Part shown: positions 1-9,433 of the stretch, in pieces | Layout: each line of letters starts with the position of its first letter | Position numbering within the stretch: the stretch's first letter is position 1 | Assembly (NCBI RefSeq): GCF_000227115.2 | Contig: NC_016481.1 | Coordinates: 248,001-312,000 of the forward strand | Source: Naumovozyma dairenensis CBS 421 | Lineage: Eukaryota; Ascomycota; Saccharomycetes; Saccharomycetales; Saccharomycetaceae | Direction of reading: 5' to 3' | Length of the DNA: 64,000 nt | Notes under the pieces: model-generated | What the model saw: the letters and a program-made list of their open reading frames with translations, nothing else | Database searches by the model: none | What the model was told of the DNA's origin: nothing | Program-made: the position numbers and the translations under genes

Positions 1-3000
1 ACCTCTGTCACAAGTCCTGCTGAAAGAATAATAAATCCAGACTTTATTAAAAGAGGGATCGCTGTTCCTCAAACGCCAAAGGATATGGGTGAATATTGGT
101 TAAAATCTCAAAATTATAAAGATCTAATGAAAGAAATTGATCAGAAATTGAATAACGATAACATAGAGGAAAGTCGTACTGCTGTCAAAGAAGCTCACAT
201 TGCTAAACAATCCAAAAGGGCAAGACCATCTTCTCCTTATACAGTTAGTTACATGTTGCAAGTCAAGTATTTACTGACCAGAAATTTTTGGAGAATTCGA
301 AATAATGCTGGTGTTAGTTTATTTATGATCATAGGTAATTCTGCTATGGCATTCATTTTAGGTTCTATGTTTTACAAAGTTATGAAAAAAGGTGATACAT
401 CTACATTCTATTTCCGTGGTGCTGCCATGTTCTTTGCTGTTTTATTCAATGCATTTTCATCTCTATTGGAAATTTTCACTTTATATGAAGCTAGACCTAT
501 CACTGAAAAACACAGAACATATTCTTTATACCATCCAAGTGCTGATGCCCTTGCGTCCGTATTCTCTGAACTACCAACTAAATGTATTATCGCTGTTTGT
601 TTCAATATTATCTTTTATTTCCTTGTCGATTTCAAGAGGAATGGTGATACCTTCTTTTTTTATTTGTTAATGAATGTTCTTGGTGTTTTATCTATGTCTC
701 ATTTGTTTAGATGTGTCGGTTCTCTTACTAAAACTCTATCAGAAGCTATGGTACCTGCATCTATGTTATTATTGGCTCTATCTATGTTTACTGGTTTTGC
801 TATTCCAAAAACTAAAATGTTAGGTTGGTCTGAATGGATTTGGTATATTAACCCTTTGTCTTATTTATTTGAATCTCTAATGATTAATGAATTCCACGGT
901 CGTAGGTTTGCATGTGCACAATTTGTTCCATTCGGTCCTGCTTATGCAAATATCAATGGTACTAATCGTATTTGTTCTACTGTTGGTGCCGTTGCAGGTC
1001 AAGATTATGTTTTAGGTGATGATTTCGTTAAGGAAAGTTACGGTTATGAACATAAACACAAATGGCGTTCTTTAGGTATTGGTTTGGCTTATGTTATCTT
1101 CTTCTTATTTCTTTATTTGGTTCTTTGTGAATTTAACGGTGGTGCTAAGCAAAAAGGTGAAATCTTAGTCTTCCCTCAAGGTATTATCAGAAAGATGAAG
1201 AAACAAGGGAAAATCCAAGAAAAAAAAGCTGCTGGCGATATTGAAAATGCTGGTGGCTCTAACGTTAGTGATAAACAATTATTGAATGACACTTCTGAAG
1301 ATTCCGAAGATTCTAATAGTGGTGTTGGTATTTCTAAATCCGAAGCTATCTTCCATTGGAGAAACTTATGTTATGATGTTCAAATTAAGACTGAAACTAG
1401 ACGTATCTTGAATAATGTCGATGGTTGGGTCAAGCCCGGTACTTTAACCGCATTAATGGGTGCCTCTGGTGCTGGTAAGACTACTTTATTAGATTGTTTA
1501 GCTGAAAGAGTTACAATGGGTGTTATTACTGGTGAAGTTTCTGTTAACGGTCGTTTACGTGATGAGTCATTCCCAAGATCTATTGGTTATTGTCAACAAC
1601 AAGATTTACATTTAAAGACTTCTACTGTGAGAGAGTCTTTAAGATTTTCTGCTTATCTTCGTCAACCTTCTGATGTTTCAATTGAAGAAAAGAACAAATA
1701 TGTTGAAGAAATTATTAAGATTTTAGAAATGGAAAAGTATGCTGATGCTGTCGTTGGTGTTGCTGGTGAAGGTTTAAATGTTGAACAAAGAAAGAGATTA
1801 ACTATTGGTGTTGAATTAGCTGCTAAACCAAAATTACTAGTTTTCTTAGATGAACCAACTTCTGGTTTAGATTCACAAACTGCTTGGTCTATCTGTCAGT
1901 TAATGAAGAAATTAGCTGATCATGGTCAAGCTATTTTATGTACTATCCATCAACCTTCTGCTATTTTGATGCAAGAATTCGATCGTCTATTGTTTATGCA
2001 ACGTGGTGGTAAGACAGTGTATTTTGGTGACTTAGGTAAAGGTTGTCAAACTATGATTGATTACTTTGAAAGAAATGGTTCCCATAAATGTCCTCCTGAT
2101 GCTAATCCTGCCGAATGGATGTTGGAAGTTGTCGGTGCTGCTCCTGGTTCTCATGCAAATCAAGATTATTATGAAGTTTGGAGAAATTCTGCTGAATATA
2201 AAGCCGTTCATGAAGAATTAGAATGGATGGCTACCGAATTGCCAAAGAAAAGCCCTGAGACATCTGCTGATGAACAACACGAATTTGCCACTAGTATTCT
2301 CTATCAATCAAAACTTGTTTGTCGTCGTTTAGGTGAACAATATTGGAGATCCCCAGAATATCTATGGTCTAAATTCATTCTAACTATTTTCAATCAATTA
2401 TTTATTGGGTTTACTTTCTTCAAGGCTGATACATCATTACAAGGGTTACAAAATCAAATGTTAGCTATTTTCATGTTTACAGTTATCTTCAATCCAATTC
2501 TACAACAGTATTTACCAACGTTTGTTCAACAAAGAGATTTATATGAAGCTAGAGAACGTCCATCAAGAACCTTTTCATGGTTGGCATTTATTATTTCTCA
2601 AATCGTTGTTGAAATTCCATGGAATTTATTAGCTGGTACTATTGCCTATTTCATTTACTATTATCCAATTGGGTTCTATCGTAATGCTTCCGAAGCAGGT
2701 CAGTTACATGAAAGAGGTGCTTTATTCTGGTTATTCTCTTGTGCTTACTACGTTTACATTGGTTCAATGGGTTTGATGTGTATTTCATTCAATGAGATCG
2801 CTGAAAATGCTGCTAATACTGCATCTTTAATGTTTACAATGGCTTTATCTTTCTGTGGTGTTATGACTACTCCATCAAATATGCCAAGATTCTGGATCTT
2901 TATGTACAGGGTTTCTCCACTAACTTATTTGATTGATGCTTTATTATCTGTTGGTGTTGCCAATGTTGACGCTCATTGTTCAGATTATGAATTATTAAGA

Positions 3001-3291
3001 TTTGCTCCAGCCAATGGTATGACATGTGGTGAATATATGGCTCCATATATCCAATCTGTTGGTACTGGTTATTTGAAAGATTCATCTGCTACTGATGAAT
3101 GTGCATTCTGTACTGTTTCTGATACAAATTCTTATTTGGCATCTGTTAGTTCACATTATAAGAATAGATGGAGAAATTTTGGTATTTTTATTTGTTTCAT
3201 TGCATTCAATTATATGGCTGGTATTCTTTTCTATTATTTGGCAAGAGTTCCTAAAAAGGGCAATGGACTATTTTCTAAATTCAAGAAATAA
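1..3291 (+). CDS. PDR5: PDR5-type ABC drug efflux pump, 3' part (5' end outside window)
   Basis: A full-size pleiotropic drug resistance (PDR/ABCG) transporter of the plasma membrane, which exports hydrophobic drugs using ATP. Frame 1 is open from the first base, before the first in-frame ATG at 85, so the gene starts upstream. About 1096 residues are visible; the S. cerevisiae protein has about 1511, so the first nucleotide-binding domain is missing from view. Visible in order: first membrane domain (about 60-350 of the partial protein), a cytosolic linker rich in acidic residues and serine, the second nucleotide-binding domain with Walker A GASGAGKT (nt 1459-1482), signature LNVEQRKR (near nt 1774-1800) and Walker B VFLDEPTSGLD (near nt 1840-1872), then the second membrane domain (nt about 2350-3240). 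The LNVEQ-type signature and intact second ATP site are typical of the fungal PDR family. It lies next to ISN1 as in S. cerevisiae, which favours PDR5 over its duplicate PDR15. Confidence 0.93.
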   Translation, partial: TSVTSPAERIINPDFIKRGIAVPQTPKDMGEYWLKSQNYKDLMKEIDQKLNNDNIEESRTAVKEAHIAKQSKRARPSSPYTVSYMLQVKYLLTRNFWRIRNNAGVSLFMIIGNSAMAFILGSMFYKVMKKGDTSTFYFRGAAMFFAVLFNAFSSLLEIFTLYEARPITEKHRTYSLYHPSADALASVFSELPTKCIIAVCFNIIFYFLVDFKRNGDTFFFYLLMNVLGVLSMSHLFRCVGSLTKTLSEAMVPASMLLLALSMFTGFAIPKTKMLGWSEWIWYINPLSYLFESLMINEFHGRRFACAQFVPFGPAYANINGTNRICSTVGAVAGQDYVLGDDFVKESYGYEHKHKWRSLGIGLAYVIFFLFLYLVLCEFNGGAKQKGEILVFPQGIIRKMKKQGKIQEKKAAGDIENAGGSNVSDKQLLNDTSEDSEDSNSGVGISKSEAIFHWRNLCYDVQIKTETRRILNNVDGWVKPGTLTALMGASGAGKTTLLDCLAERVTMGVITGEVSVNGRLRDESFPRSIGYCQQQDLHLKTSTVRESLRFSAYLRQPSDVSIEEKNKYVEEIIKILEMEKYADAVVGVAGEGLNVEQRKRLTIGVELAAKPKLLVFLDEPTSGLDSQTAWSICQLMKKLADHGQAILCTIHQPSAILMQEFDRLLFMQRGGKTVYFGDLGKGCQTMIDYFERNGSHKCPPDANPAEWMLEVVGAAPGSHANQDYYEVWRNSAEYKAVHEELEWMATELPKKSPETSADEQHEFATSILYQSKLVCRRLGEQYWRSPEYLWSKFILTIFNQLFIGFTFFKADTSLQGLQNQMLAIFMFTVIFNPILQQYLPTFVQQRDLYEARERPSRTFSWLAFIISQIVVEIPWNLLAGTIAYFIYYYPIGFYRNASEAGQLHERGALFWLFSCAYYVYIGSMGLMCISFNEIAENAANTASLMFTMALSFCGVMTTPSNMPRFWIFMYRVSPLTYLIDALLSVGVANVDAHCSDYELLRFAPANGMTCGEYMAPYIQSVGTGYLKDSSATDECAFCTVSDTNSYLASVSSHYKNRWRNFGIFICFIAFNYMAGILFYYLARVPKKGNGLFSKFKK

Positions 3292-3555
3292 TAATAATAC
3301 TAATTGCATCTTTTTCTCCAACTAATTAATTAACTATTCTTTTCCAGACATTAAATTTTTTTGATATGCTAAAATTCATAGTATTTAAATTTTCTTATAT
3401 ATAATAATAATTTATAGATTTTAACAAGATACCATTTTTTTTTTTTCAATTTTATTTTCGCTCTTGTTTACGATATAAGTAAAATTTGTATTCACGAATT
3501 GTGTACCCTCAACTGTATTTAGATATATAGGTTGTATAGGATATTTTATGACGTT

Positions 3556-4971
3556 TTATGATTCAATTAATCTATGTAAAATATCAACTGTTTCTTGAGG
3601 GGATGCAATCCATAAAGTACATCCTGCTAATCTAGCTTTAAAGTCATTTGCCGATCCCATTGGAGCAAATTGGTCACCTACATGTAATGTTTCACGAGGT
3701 TTAATTGGATTTGTTGGATCATAATAATGTTGAAGAGTTGTAATACCTAAATTTTTCCCACCAATATCACACCAAACGTCACTACCACCATCGAAGCAAC
3801 TAAATTGAATATGATTACTAGGTGGGAAACTTTCTAAATTATTTTGTAAAGTTAACACAATTTCTTCTAATTGTTCCCTTGCTAATTTCACAGGAACATT
3901 AGATTGTAAACGTTCATCATATCTTCTACCTGGTACAATCCCCACGGCACGTTTCTTTCTTATGATAGGTACTTCTTTCGGGATGTTTAATCTTCTTTTC
4001 AAATTAGTTAGAGTTCGTTCAGCGAAATCTAAAGTCATTTCAATATTTTTTTGAGACCAATCTTCCATTACAGGTAACATCCATTCTTCCTTTTCAATAG
4101 CTATGAAACCGAATGAATCACTTTGATCTTCATTTTCATAATAACGGAAAAGATAATTTGATTCACCACCCATGATAGTCAAGTTACTCTTTTGTTTTAC
4201 AGTTAATGATTCAGAATTATGTAATGCATTAATTAACCCTTTCAATCTTCTTTCATAAGTGGAAGCATCATCATAACCAGCAGCAGTGACGATCCCGACT
4301 CTAATGTCACATTTCAATAATTTCAAAATGTAAGGTATAACGGGGTTTGTATCGAACAAAGACCCACCATCTTCATACAAAGTGACATCACCATCAAAAG
4401 TTACCAATTTCAATCTATTACCATTTTTAATCTTTCTTTGTTTAATGAAATGTAAGATTTGTGCTGTATTCAATATATTTCTAATGTCATTGAAACTGGG
4501 GGCAACCATCCTTCTTGCTGAGATTCTTTTCCTATAATCATCAGAAAGGAATGCCTCTTCTAGGGGTAACTCCGTGAAGAATGTTCCAATTGATGGGACT
4601 AAAAGATTCAATCTTGATTTACCCATTATTGCGTATGTTTTTTTCGTTTCCACATCACCTCTCTCAGCGTCACTGTCATCATTGTTTGCATTTTCCTCCT
4701 CGTCGTTGTTTGTATTTTCCAATTCATTTTGGAAAGCTTGATCGAATTCAATCTTATTTTGAATCAATCGTTCAATATCTTTAAAGATATCTGCATATTG
4801 TGATTTAACTCTTTGTGTAGTAACTAAATCATCATCATTATCATCCTGTGATGAGATGTTGGAAATTGCATGCAAGACGAAAGGAGCGGCAAGGAGTCCC
4901 TTTATCCAGTCAATGAATTCATCCTTCCTGTGAGATTTCAAATGATATTCTACTCTGTATCTTGATGACAT
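3556..4971 (-). CDS. ISN1: IMP-specific 5'-nucleotidase
   Basis: Cytosolic enzyme that dephosphorylates IMP to inosine in purine turnover. The chosen start gives 471 residues beginning MSSRYRVEYHLK, which matches the known N-terminus of yeast Isn1 (about 450 residues). An in-frame upstream ATG at 5091 would add 40 basic residues; I treat it as less likely because the family starts at MSSRYR. The HAD-like nucleophile motif TFDGDVT is in the middle of the protein, and the C-terminal block LHVGDQFAPMGSANDF carries the second acidic motif. An acidic, asparagine-rich insert lies about 100-125 residues in. It is convergent with the PDR5-type gene, 264 bp away, with no room for SLP1, which sits between these genes in S. 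cerevisiae. A TAGCCGCCGC sequence upstream resembles a Ume6 site. Confidence 0.93.
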   Translation of the reverse strand: MSSRYRVEYHLKSHRKDEFIDWIKGLLAAPFVLHAISNISSQDDNDDDLVTTQRVKSQYADIFKDIERLIQNKIEFDQAFQNELENTNNDEEENANNDDSDAERGDVETKKTYAIMGKSRLNLLVPSIGTFFTELPLEEAFLSDDYRKRISARRMVAPSFNDIRNILNTAQILHFIKQRKIKNGNRLKLVTFDGDVTLYEDGGSLFDTNPVIPYILKLLKCDIRVGIVTAAGYDDASTYERRLKGLINALHNSESLTVKQKSNLTIMGGESNYLFRYYENEDQSDSFGFIAIEKEEWMLPVMEDWSQKNIEMTLDFAERTLTNLKRRLNIPKEVPIIRKKRAVGIVPGRRYDERLQSNVPVKLAREQLEEIVLTLQNNLESFPPSNHIQFSCFDGGSDVWCDIGGKNLGITTLQHYYDPTNPIKPRETLHVGDQFAPMGSANDFKARLAGCTLWIASPQETVDILHRLIES

Positions 4972-6012
4972 ATTTTCTCTTGATCGTTTTCTGTTCCTAA
5001 TGAGTGCAGTTGCTGTCGTTGACTGCCTGTACCTGTTGTTTTCTTCCTTCTTTTCTATCTTATTGTGTCTTCCTGGTTTTGGACATGACATACCATGGTA
5101 TGTTGCATGTACAACGACGCCCTTTATTTATATTTTCTCTAAGGAGATAATGCCCTGGAGAAGATTCGAATAGCCGCCGCCAAATAAACCGCCACCCACC
5201 AAACAACGATATGCTTGGCTTGTATGTTTTGATCAATAAGATGATGAAGATGAAGAAGTCAAGCGTAAAATGAATTGGGAATACAAAGGATCTATGCATA
5301 AACCACTGGTGTAACGTCGCCTTCACGTGAATCCTGGTATTTGCTAGGTTCCAATGTATGCCACCAGTCAGAAGGACACCGAAGATATCGCTTGAGAGTT
5401 TCTAAACGTTTGTATTCGACTGAAGCATGAGGAAACAAACCATCCAATAAGCCAAACCTGGGGGAACCATACTCTAATATATTGATAATCCTGTTATTAC
5501 GCTAATAATATATATAAGCGAATGGTAAGAATATATTAATTACATTTATAATTATATTTTATAACTATACTTTATAAGTATCTATTAGTATCTACCGTTT
5601 ATGGTAGAAAATCCGTTACGTTAAAAGTTAGCGCCATCACGAACAACTCCGAAAAGAAGAGATAACTTCTATTATTATTATTATTACTATATAAGAACAA
5701 AAAAAAGTGTATAAGTTGTCGCAAGTCATCGATGAGTATTCTTCTTCACCAACAATAATACTTCAACACAACGCATATTATCAAGTGAGTGAGTGAATAA
5801 AGCCGCTATTAACAGTACTCTCATAGTATAGCAGTATTATACAAAGAGCATAAGCTAAGCAGAAAACCATACTTTACTCAGTACGTTCAATAAAATTACA
5901 CAAACACATACGAGCTTTCAAACTGTGTATTATTTATATCCTTAGTTCCGTTGTATCATTAAGATAATTTTAGAAACCAAACCTTCCCAATCAATAAACA
6001 ACAAACGAAAAA
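4972..6012. other. Divergent intergenic region ISN1 / ATG40
   Basis: About 1 kb of mostly AT-rich DNA between the ISN1 start and the ATG40 start, which point away from each other. The part from 4972 to 5091 could be coding if ISN1 uses the upstream ATG. There is a C-rich patch at 5171-5202 with a Ume6-like core, and short ATT/TAT tracts near 5670-5690. I see no RNA gene or further ORF in it. Confidence 0.6.
5171..5180 (+). promoter_or_regulatory. URS1-like Ume6 site upstream of ISN1
   Basis: TAGCCGCCGC matches nine of the ten bases of the yeast URS1 consensus TAGCCGCCGA bound by Ume6. It lies 200 bp upstream of the preferred ISN1 ATG. Function is inferred from the motif only. Confidence 0.35.
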
Positions 6013-6822
6013 ATGTTTTCCTATCTATTCCAGTTCGTTATTTTTATCTGTTTAACAGTGATTCCTTTCATAATTACAATGGAAACTATTTCCTCCTATG
6101 AAACGATGAAACAACCAACTATTTATTTTAGTGATACCAACAAAGAAACAATCAACGTAGCACGACAAACCAATACTTCTAACTTAAATACTTTGTTGTT
6201 GAAATTTTGGGTTCTATCCATTTTCTTCCAAATTATTTTACCAAAGACACCGATCATCAAATCCATTTATTCATTAATCCCGTTACATTTATCTATCGTC
6301 TCCCTAATCTCTTTAACGTTATCATACGAATTAATTTGTCATTTTAAAGACAATGCCATGATCCAAAAACAAAAAAACACTTATTTAAATAAACTATATG
6401 ACAAGTTCAATGCACCTTCAGTCTCAAGTTGGGACCTGATCTCTTCCTTATTCTATACACAAACCTCTTCTTTGAATAATGATTTCATCTTTGGCAAGTT
6501 GACTGAATTTATAATTACTGTTCCTGAACTTTGCAAATTATCAAATCCAAGAATCGTCTCTTCGTGCTATAATTATTTGGAATATAAAATCATTAGCAAG
6601 AGCTCTTCATTGGTTGCTCGTTTATTCTTCTTCAATAACAATAAGAAAAGGAATAACAAAATGCAATCAACAAGACATTCAAATATTATTGATATCTCAA
6701 AATTAGAAAATATCCCATTGACAAATTCATATTCCCGTTCTCATACTAATAAAAATAATGCTAACATTTTACAACAAGAACGAGATGAGGAGGAAGAGTA
6801 TGATTTGTTAGAAGATTTATGA
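6013..6822 (+). CDS. ATG40: ER-phagy receptor Atg40, reticulon-like
   Basis: A 269-residue membrane protein matching yeast Atg40 (about 256 residues), the autophagy receptor for cortical ER. Visible: an N-terminal hydrophobic hairpin (residues about 1-23) and a second one (about 61-110), the reticulon-type membrane-shaping part; a conserved middle block containing FGKLTEF; a polar, asparagine-rich linker; and a strongly acidic C-terminus ending EEEEYDLLEDL. The YDLL core (residues 263-266) is a canonical Atg8-interacting motif preceded by acidic residues. Overall sequence identity to S. cerevisiae is low, so the call rests on layout, the C-terminal motif and position next to RPB2, as in S. 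cerevisiae (YOR152C next to YOR151C). The start is the first ATG, in an A-rich context. Confidence 0.85.
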   Translation: MFSYLFQFVIFICLTVIPFIITMETISSYETMKQPTIYFSDTNKETINVARQTNTSNLNTLLLKFWVLSIFFQIILPKTPIIKSIYSLIPLHLSIVSLISLTLSYELICHFKDNAMIQKQKNTYLNKLYDKFNAPSVSSWDLISSLFYTQTSSLNNDFIFGKLTEFIITVPELCKLSNPRIVSSCYNYLEYKIISKSSSLVARLFFFNNNKKRNNKMQSTRHSNIIDISKLENIPLTNSYSRSHTNKNNANILQQERDEEEEYDLLEDL

Positions 6823-9433
6823 TCTCAAATGGTTTTTGCCCTATTGTTAGTTAGTCCCCAAAGTTGTGTTTTATTATATTATCTTATATTATCTTATATT
6901 TTTATATATTCATTAAATTCGTATATACTCTAGTATGTATATTCTTTTATATATTCTTTCATATATATATTGTTTTGGTAAAGTTCTGTAAAAAAGTTAC
7001 TTAGAAATAAAAAAAAGGAAATCATAAAATAAGTTAATAATGAATTTCATTTCATTTCTAAACTCCAACAAAGCTCAAAAGGAACAGCTACATTCAGAAA
7101 AGAACCTAATATATATTTATTATTCTATTCCGTCATTCCTTTTTTATTGGTGAATTCGTTCTTATTCACTATGATGCTTATTTTTACCCTTTCTTGAATG
7201 TTTGACCTTCAACTACGTGGTGTCTCCATAACATTATCCAAGCATGACTGCGAATCACACAAAAAATTCAGCAACCGAAAAGATTTCAGCGTTTTCCTTT
7301 TCTTAGGACATCCCTGATATATTTGTGGTGACCCAATATTTAGCTGACACTCAATTATGGTTAGATAATGTTGGGAAGACACCACACAGTTGGAATCTTT
7401 TGAAAGTCAAGGGTGTAAAAAAGTACCGTAGGGTAGATACTGATTAATAATATAATCAATCGCTACTGAAAATATTGTCCATCCAGCTGATTCAAGAAAT
7501 GAATGAATGAATGAATGAATGAATGAATGATATGCTTCTGAAAATTGATCTACTTTCTTTATCAAAGAAAAACACACATCGTGCGATTATGATTAATATA
7601 AAATATCTTTAAGGAGTTCTTGAGAAGTTCTGATACAGAAAACTGAAACGGCTGCTGAAATGAGTTTCTGCTGCTGGTTTGGAATTAGAAACCTAATATA
7701 CTATTTGAGTGCATTCTTTAGCCAACCATCTATCCAAGATAATCCCACTCTTAGAGAATATCTCTGGCATATAAATGGAAGATACACAAAAATTTATCCT
7801 GGAAATCCTCAATTATAATTAACTTTTGAAATTATCTTTTTAATCATAATTACATTATCCGTAGAAGCTATAAGGAAGATTTCTGATGCATATCTACTAC
7901 CTTGAGGCTCCTCCCCCCCCTGGCATTTGTATTGATAAGAAAGCTTTTCGGAGAAGATTTTGAAGATATTTGAACCAATAACTAATATTAAGAAAACAGT
8001 GCCAAAGTTACTTTACTGTATGGATTGGGCACACCTAATTACAACTCAGAATGATGATCATGTTAATATGTCTTACAAGATACAGAAGACACCAGTCCTC
8101 ATTATAAAGGTCTCAGACTCTAAGCGCTTCCATTTGCCATTCCTTTTTAGACTTGACGTAGAGAGGACAGATTGCGATTGGGACTAAAGCAAAGAAACTT
8201 TATTGAAATTACTTCTAAAATGTCTTGGTGGAGATGCAGCGTTACATTTCAAAATAATATCAATGCTTAGGAGGTGAGACAAACATGATCAAAAGCCAGG
8301 AAGCATATCAGTTAGTGTATGTTCCATTGGGAAGATGTCACCAAATTTGATTTACTGCAACTACTTACTCAATTAAATTGCTAGCAGTTTTTCTGAAGAA
8401 ATAATAAGTTGCTTAGTTCATCACATAAATGGAACATCACTACATCCATCTTGTATAAATTCTTGCACAACTGTGGAGTAACATGTAATGAATAGGCATG
8501 TAATAACTCGTTATTGAAACAATGGAGTGCTTATCTTAGTATTGCTTCTTTGGATTGAAGATTTAATTTTCGTTATAAACAGTTCTTGTTCTCAAGGAGA
8601 TGATGGAGTAACGAAAAATTGCCTGGATGAGTTTATTTCAAGCTCTTTTTTTTTTTTTTTGGTCTATTACCAATCGCAACATTCAAGGGTTTCTGAATGA
8701 GAGCAACGCCCTGGATTACAGGAATATTACCATATATATGCACCGCTTTTGTAAGTTAATACCAACGGAGTTTACAATGATTGGAGTCCGCATTCACTTC
8801 TATCAATGCAATCTCTTATTCTTCTTCATCTTCTTCATCATGCGTCGTTGTCTATATACGTATTATTTCCCTGTTCATGTATATTTTTCAAAACGTTTCA
8901 CCGTATTTAATGATAAAATTAAAAATATCACCTTGCACGGAATTGTAGAAAATTTGGTGGCGAAAAAATTCCAAATAATCAATTAATGCAATAGAAGTCT
9001 ATTATGGTACACCAAACGGTAGACTATTATAACAACAGACTGGTGAATGATCAAACTATTCCGGTTAAAGATAAAGAAGAAGGAGGAAACTGGACACTTT
9101 GTGGAAAATCATCTTCTCTATATCATCTTTTAACCATTAAGTACCGGGCACTTGCTTCTTTTCCATCTGCATAGAGACCTTCAAGTGATAAACTAAACAA
9201 AGTACTTATCCATCCATCCATCCATCCGTTCTTTATTGTATTATTATTTTTATTATTGTCATCATCATTTATTATCATACCATAACATATTATACCATCT
9301 CATCACTATTATTTATACCACCATTCCTTAAAACTTAAATATAAAAAGCCAAAAAAAGGGAATACTAGGAAATAAAAAGAGCATACATATACACACACAC
9401 AAACGCAAATATACCACGCAACAACCAAACAGA
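6823..9433. other. 2.6 kb intergenic region ATG40 / RPB2
   Basis: Unusually long for this window. It contains an (ATGA)n microsatellite at 7498-7530, a C8 run at 7913-7920, an (ATCC)n run near 9210-9228 and T-rich tracts. Short ORFs exist (for example at 8627-8986, 119 codons), but they are low-complexity, lack family resemblance and are broken by poly-T. A 39-codon open stretch at 7328-7447 looks mildly protein-like and could be debris of a lost gene; I cannot name it. The last 300 bp hold the RPB2 promoter. Confidence 0.5.
7498..7530. repeat. (ATGA)n tetranucleotide microsatellite
   Basis: Eight or so perfect tandem copies of a GAAT/ATGA unit in the intergenic region upstream of RPB2. Confidence 0.9.

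Noticed and set aside
3292..3555. Search for SLP1 between the PDR5-type gene and ISN1
   Set aside because: Only 264 bp of A/T-rich 3' flank; no trace of a SUN-domain gene.
4972..5326. Upstream extension of ISN1 and an overlapping 88-codon frame
   Set aside because: The conserved N-terminus starts at 4971, and the separate upstream frame is in promoter DNA with no similarity.
8627..8986. 119-codon ORF upstream of RPB2
   Set aside because: Begins with ATG but runs through an 18-base poly-T tract and TTC repeats, has biased composition and no family resemblance; likely chance.
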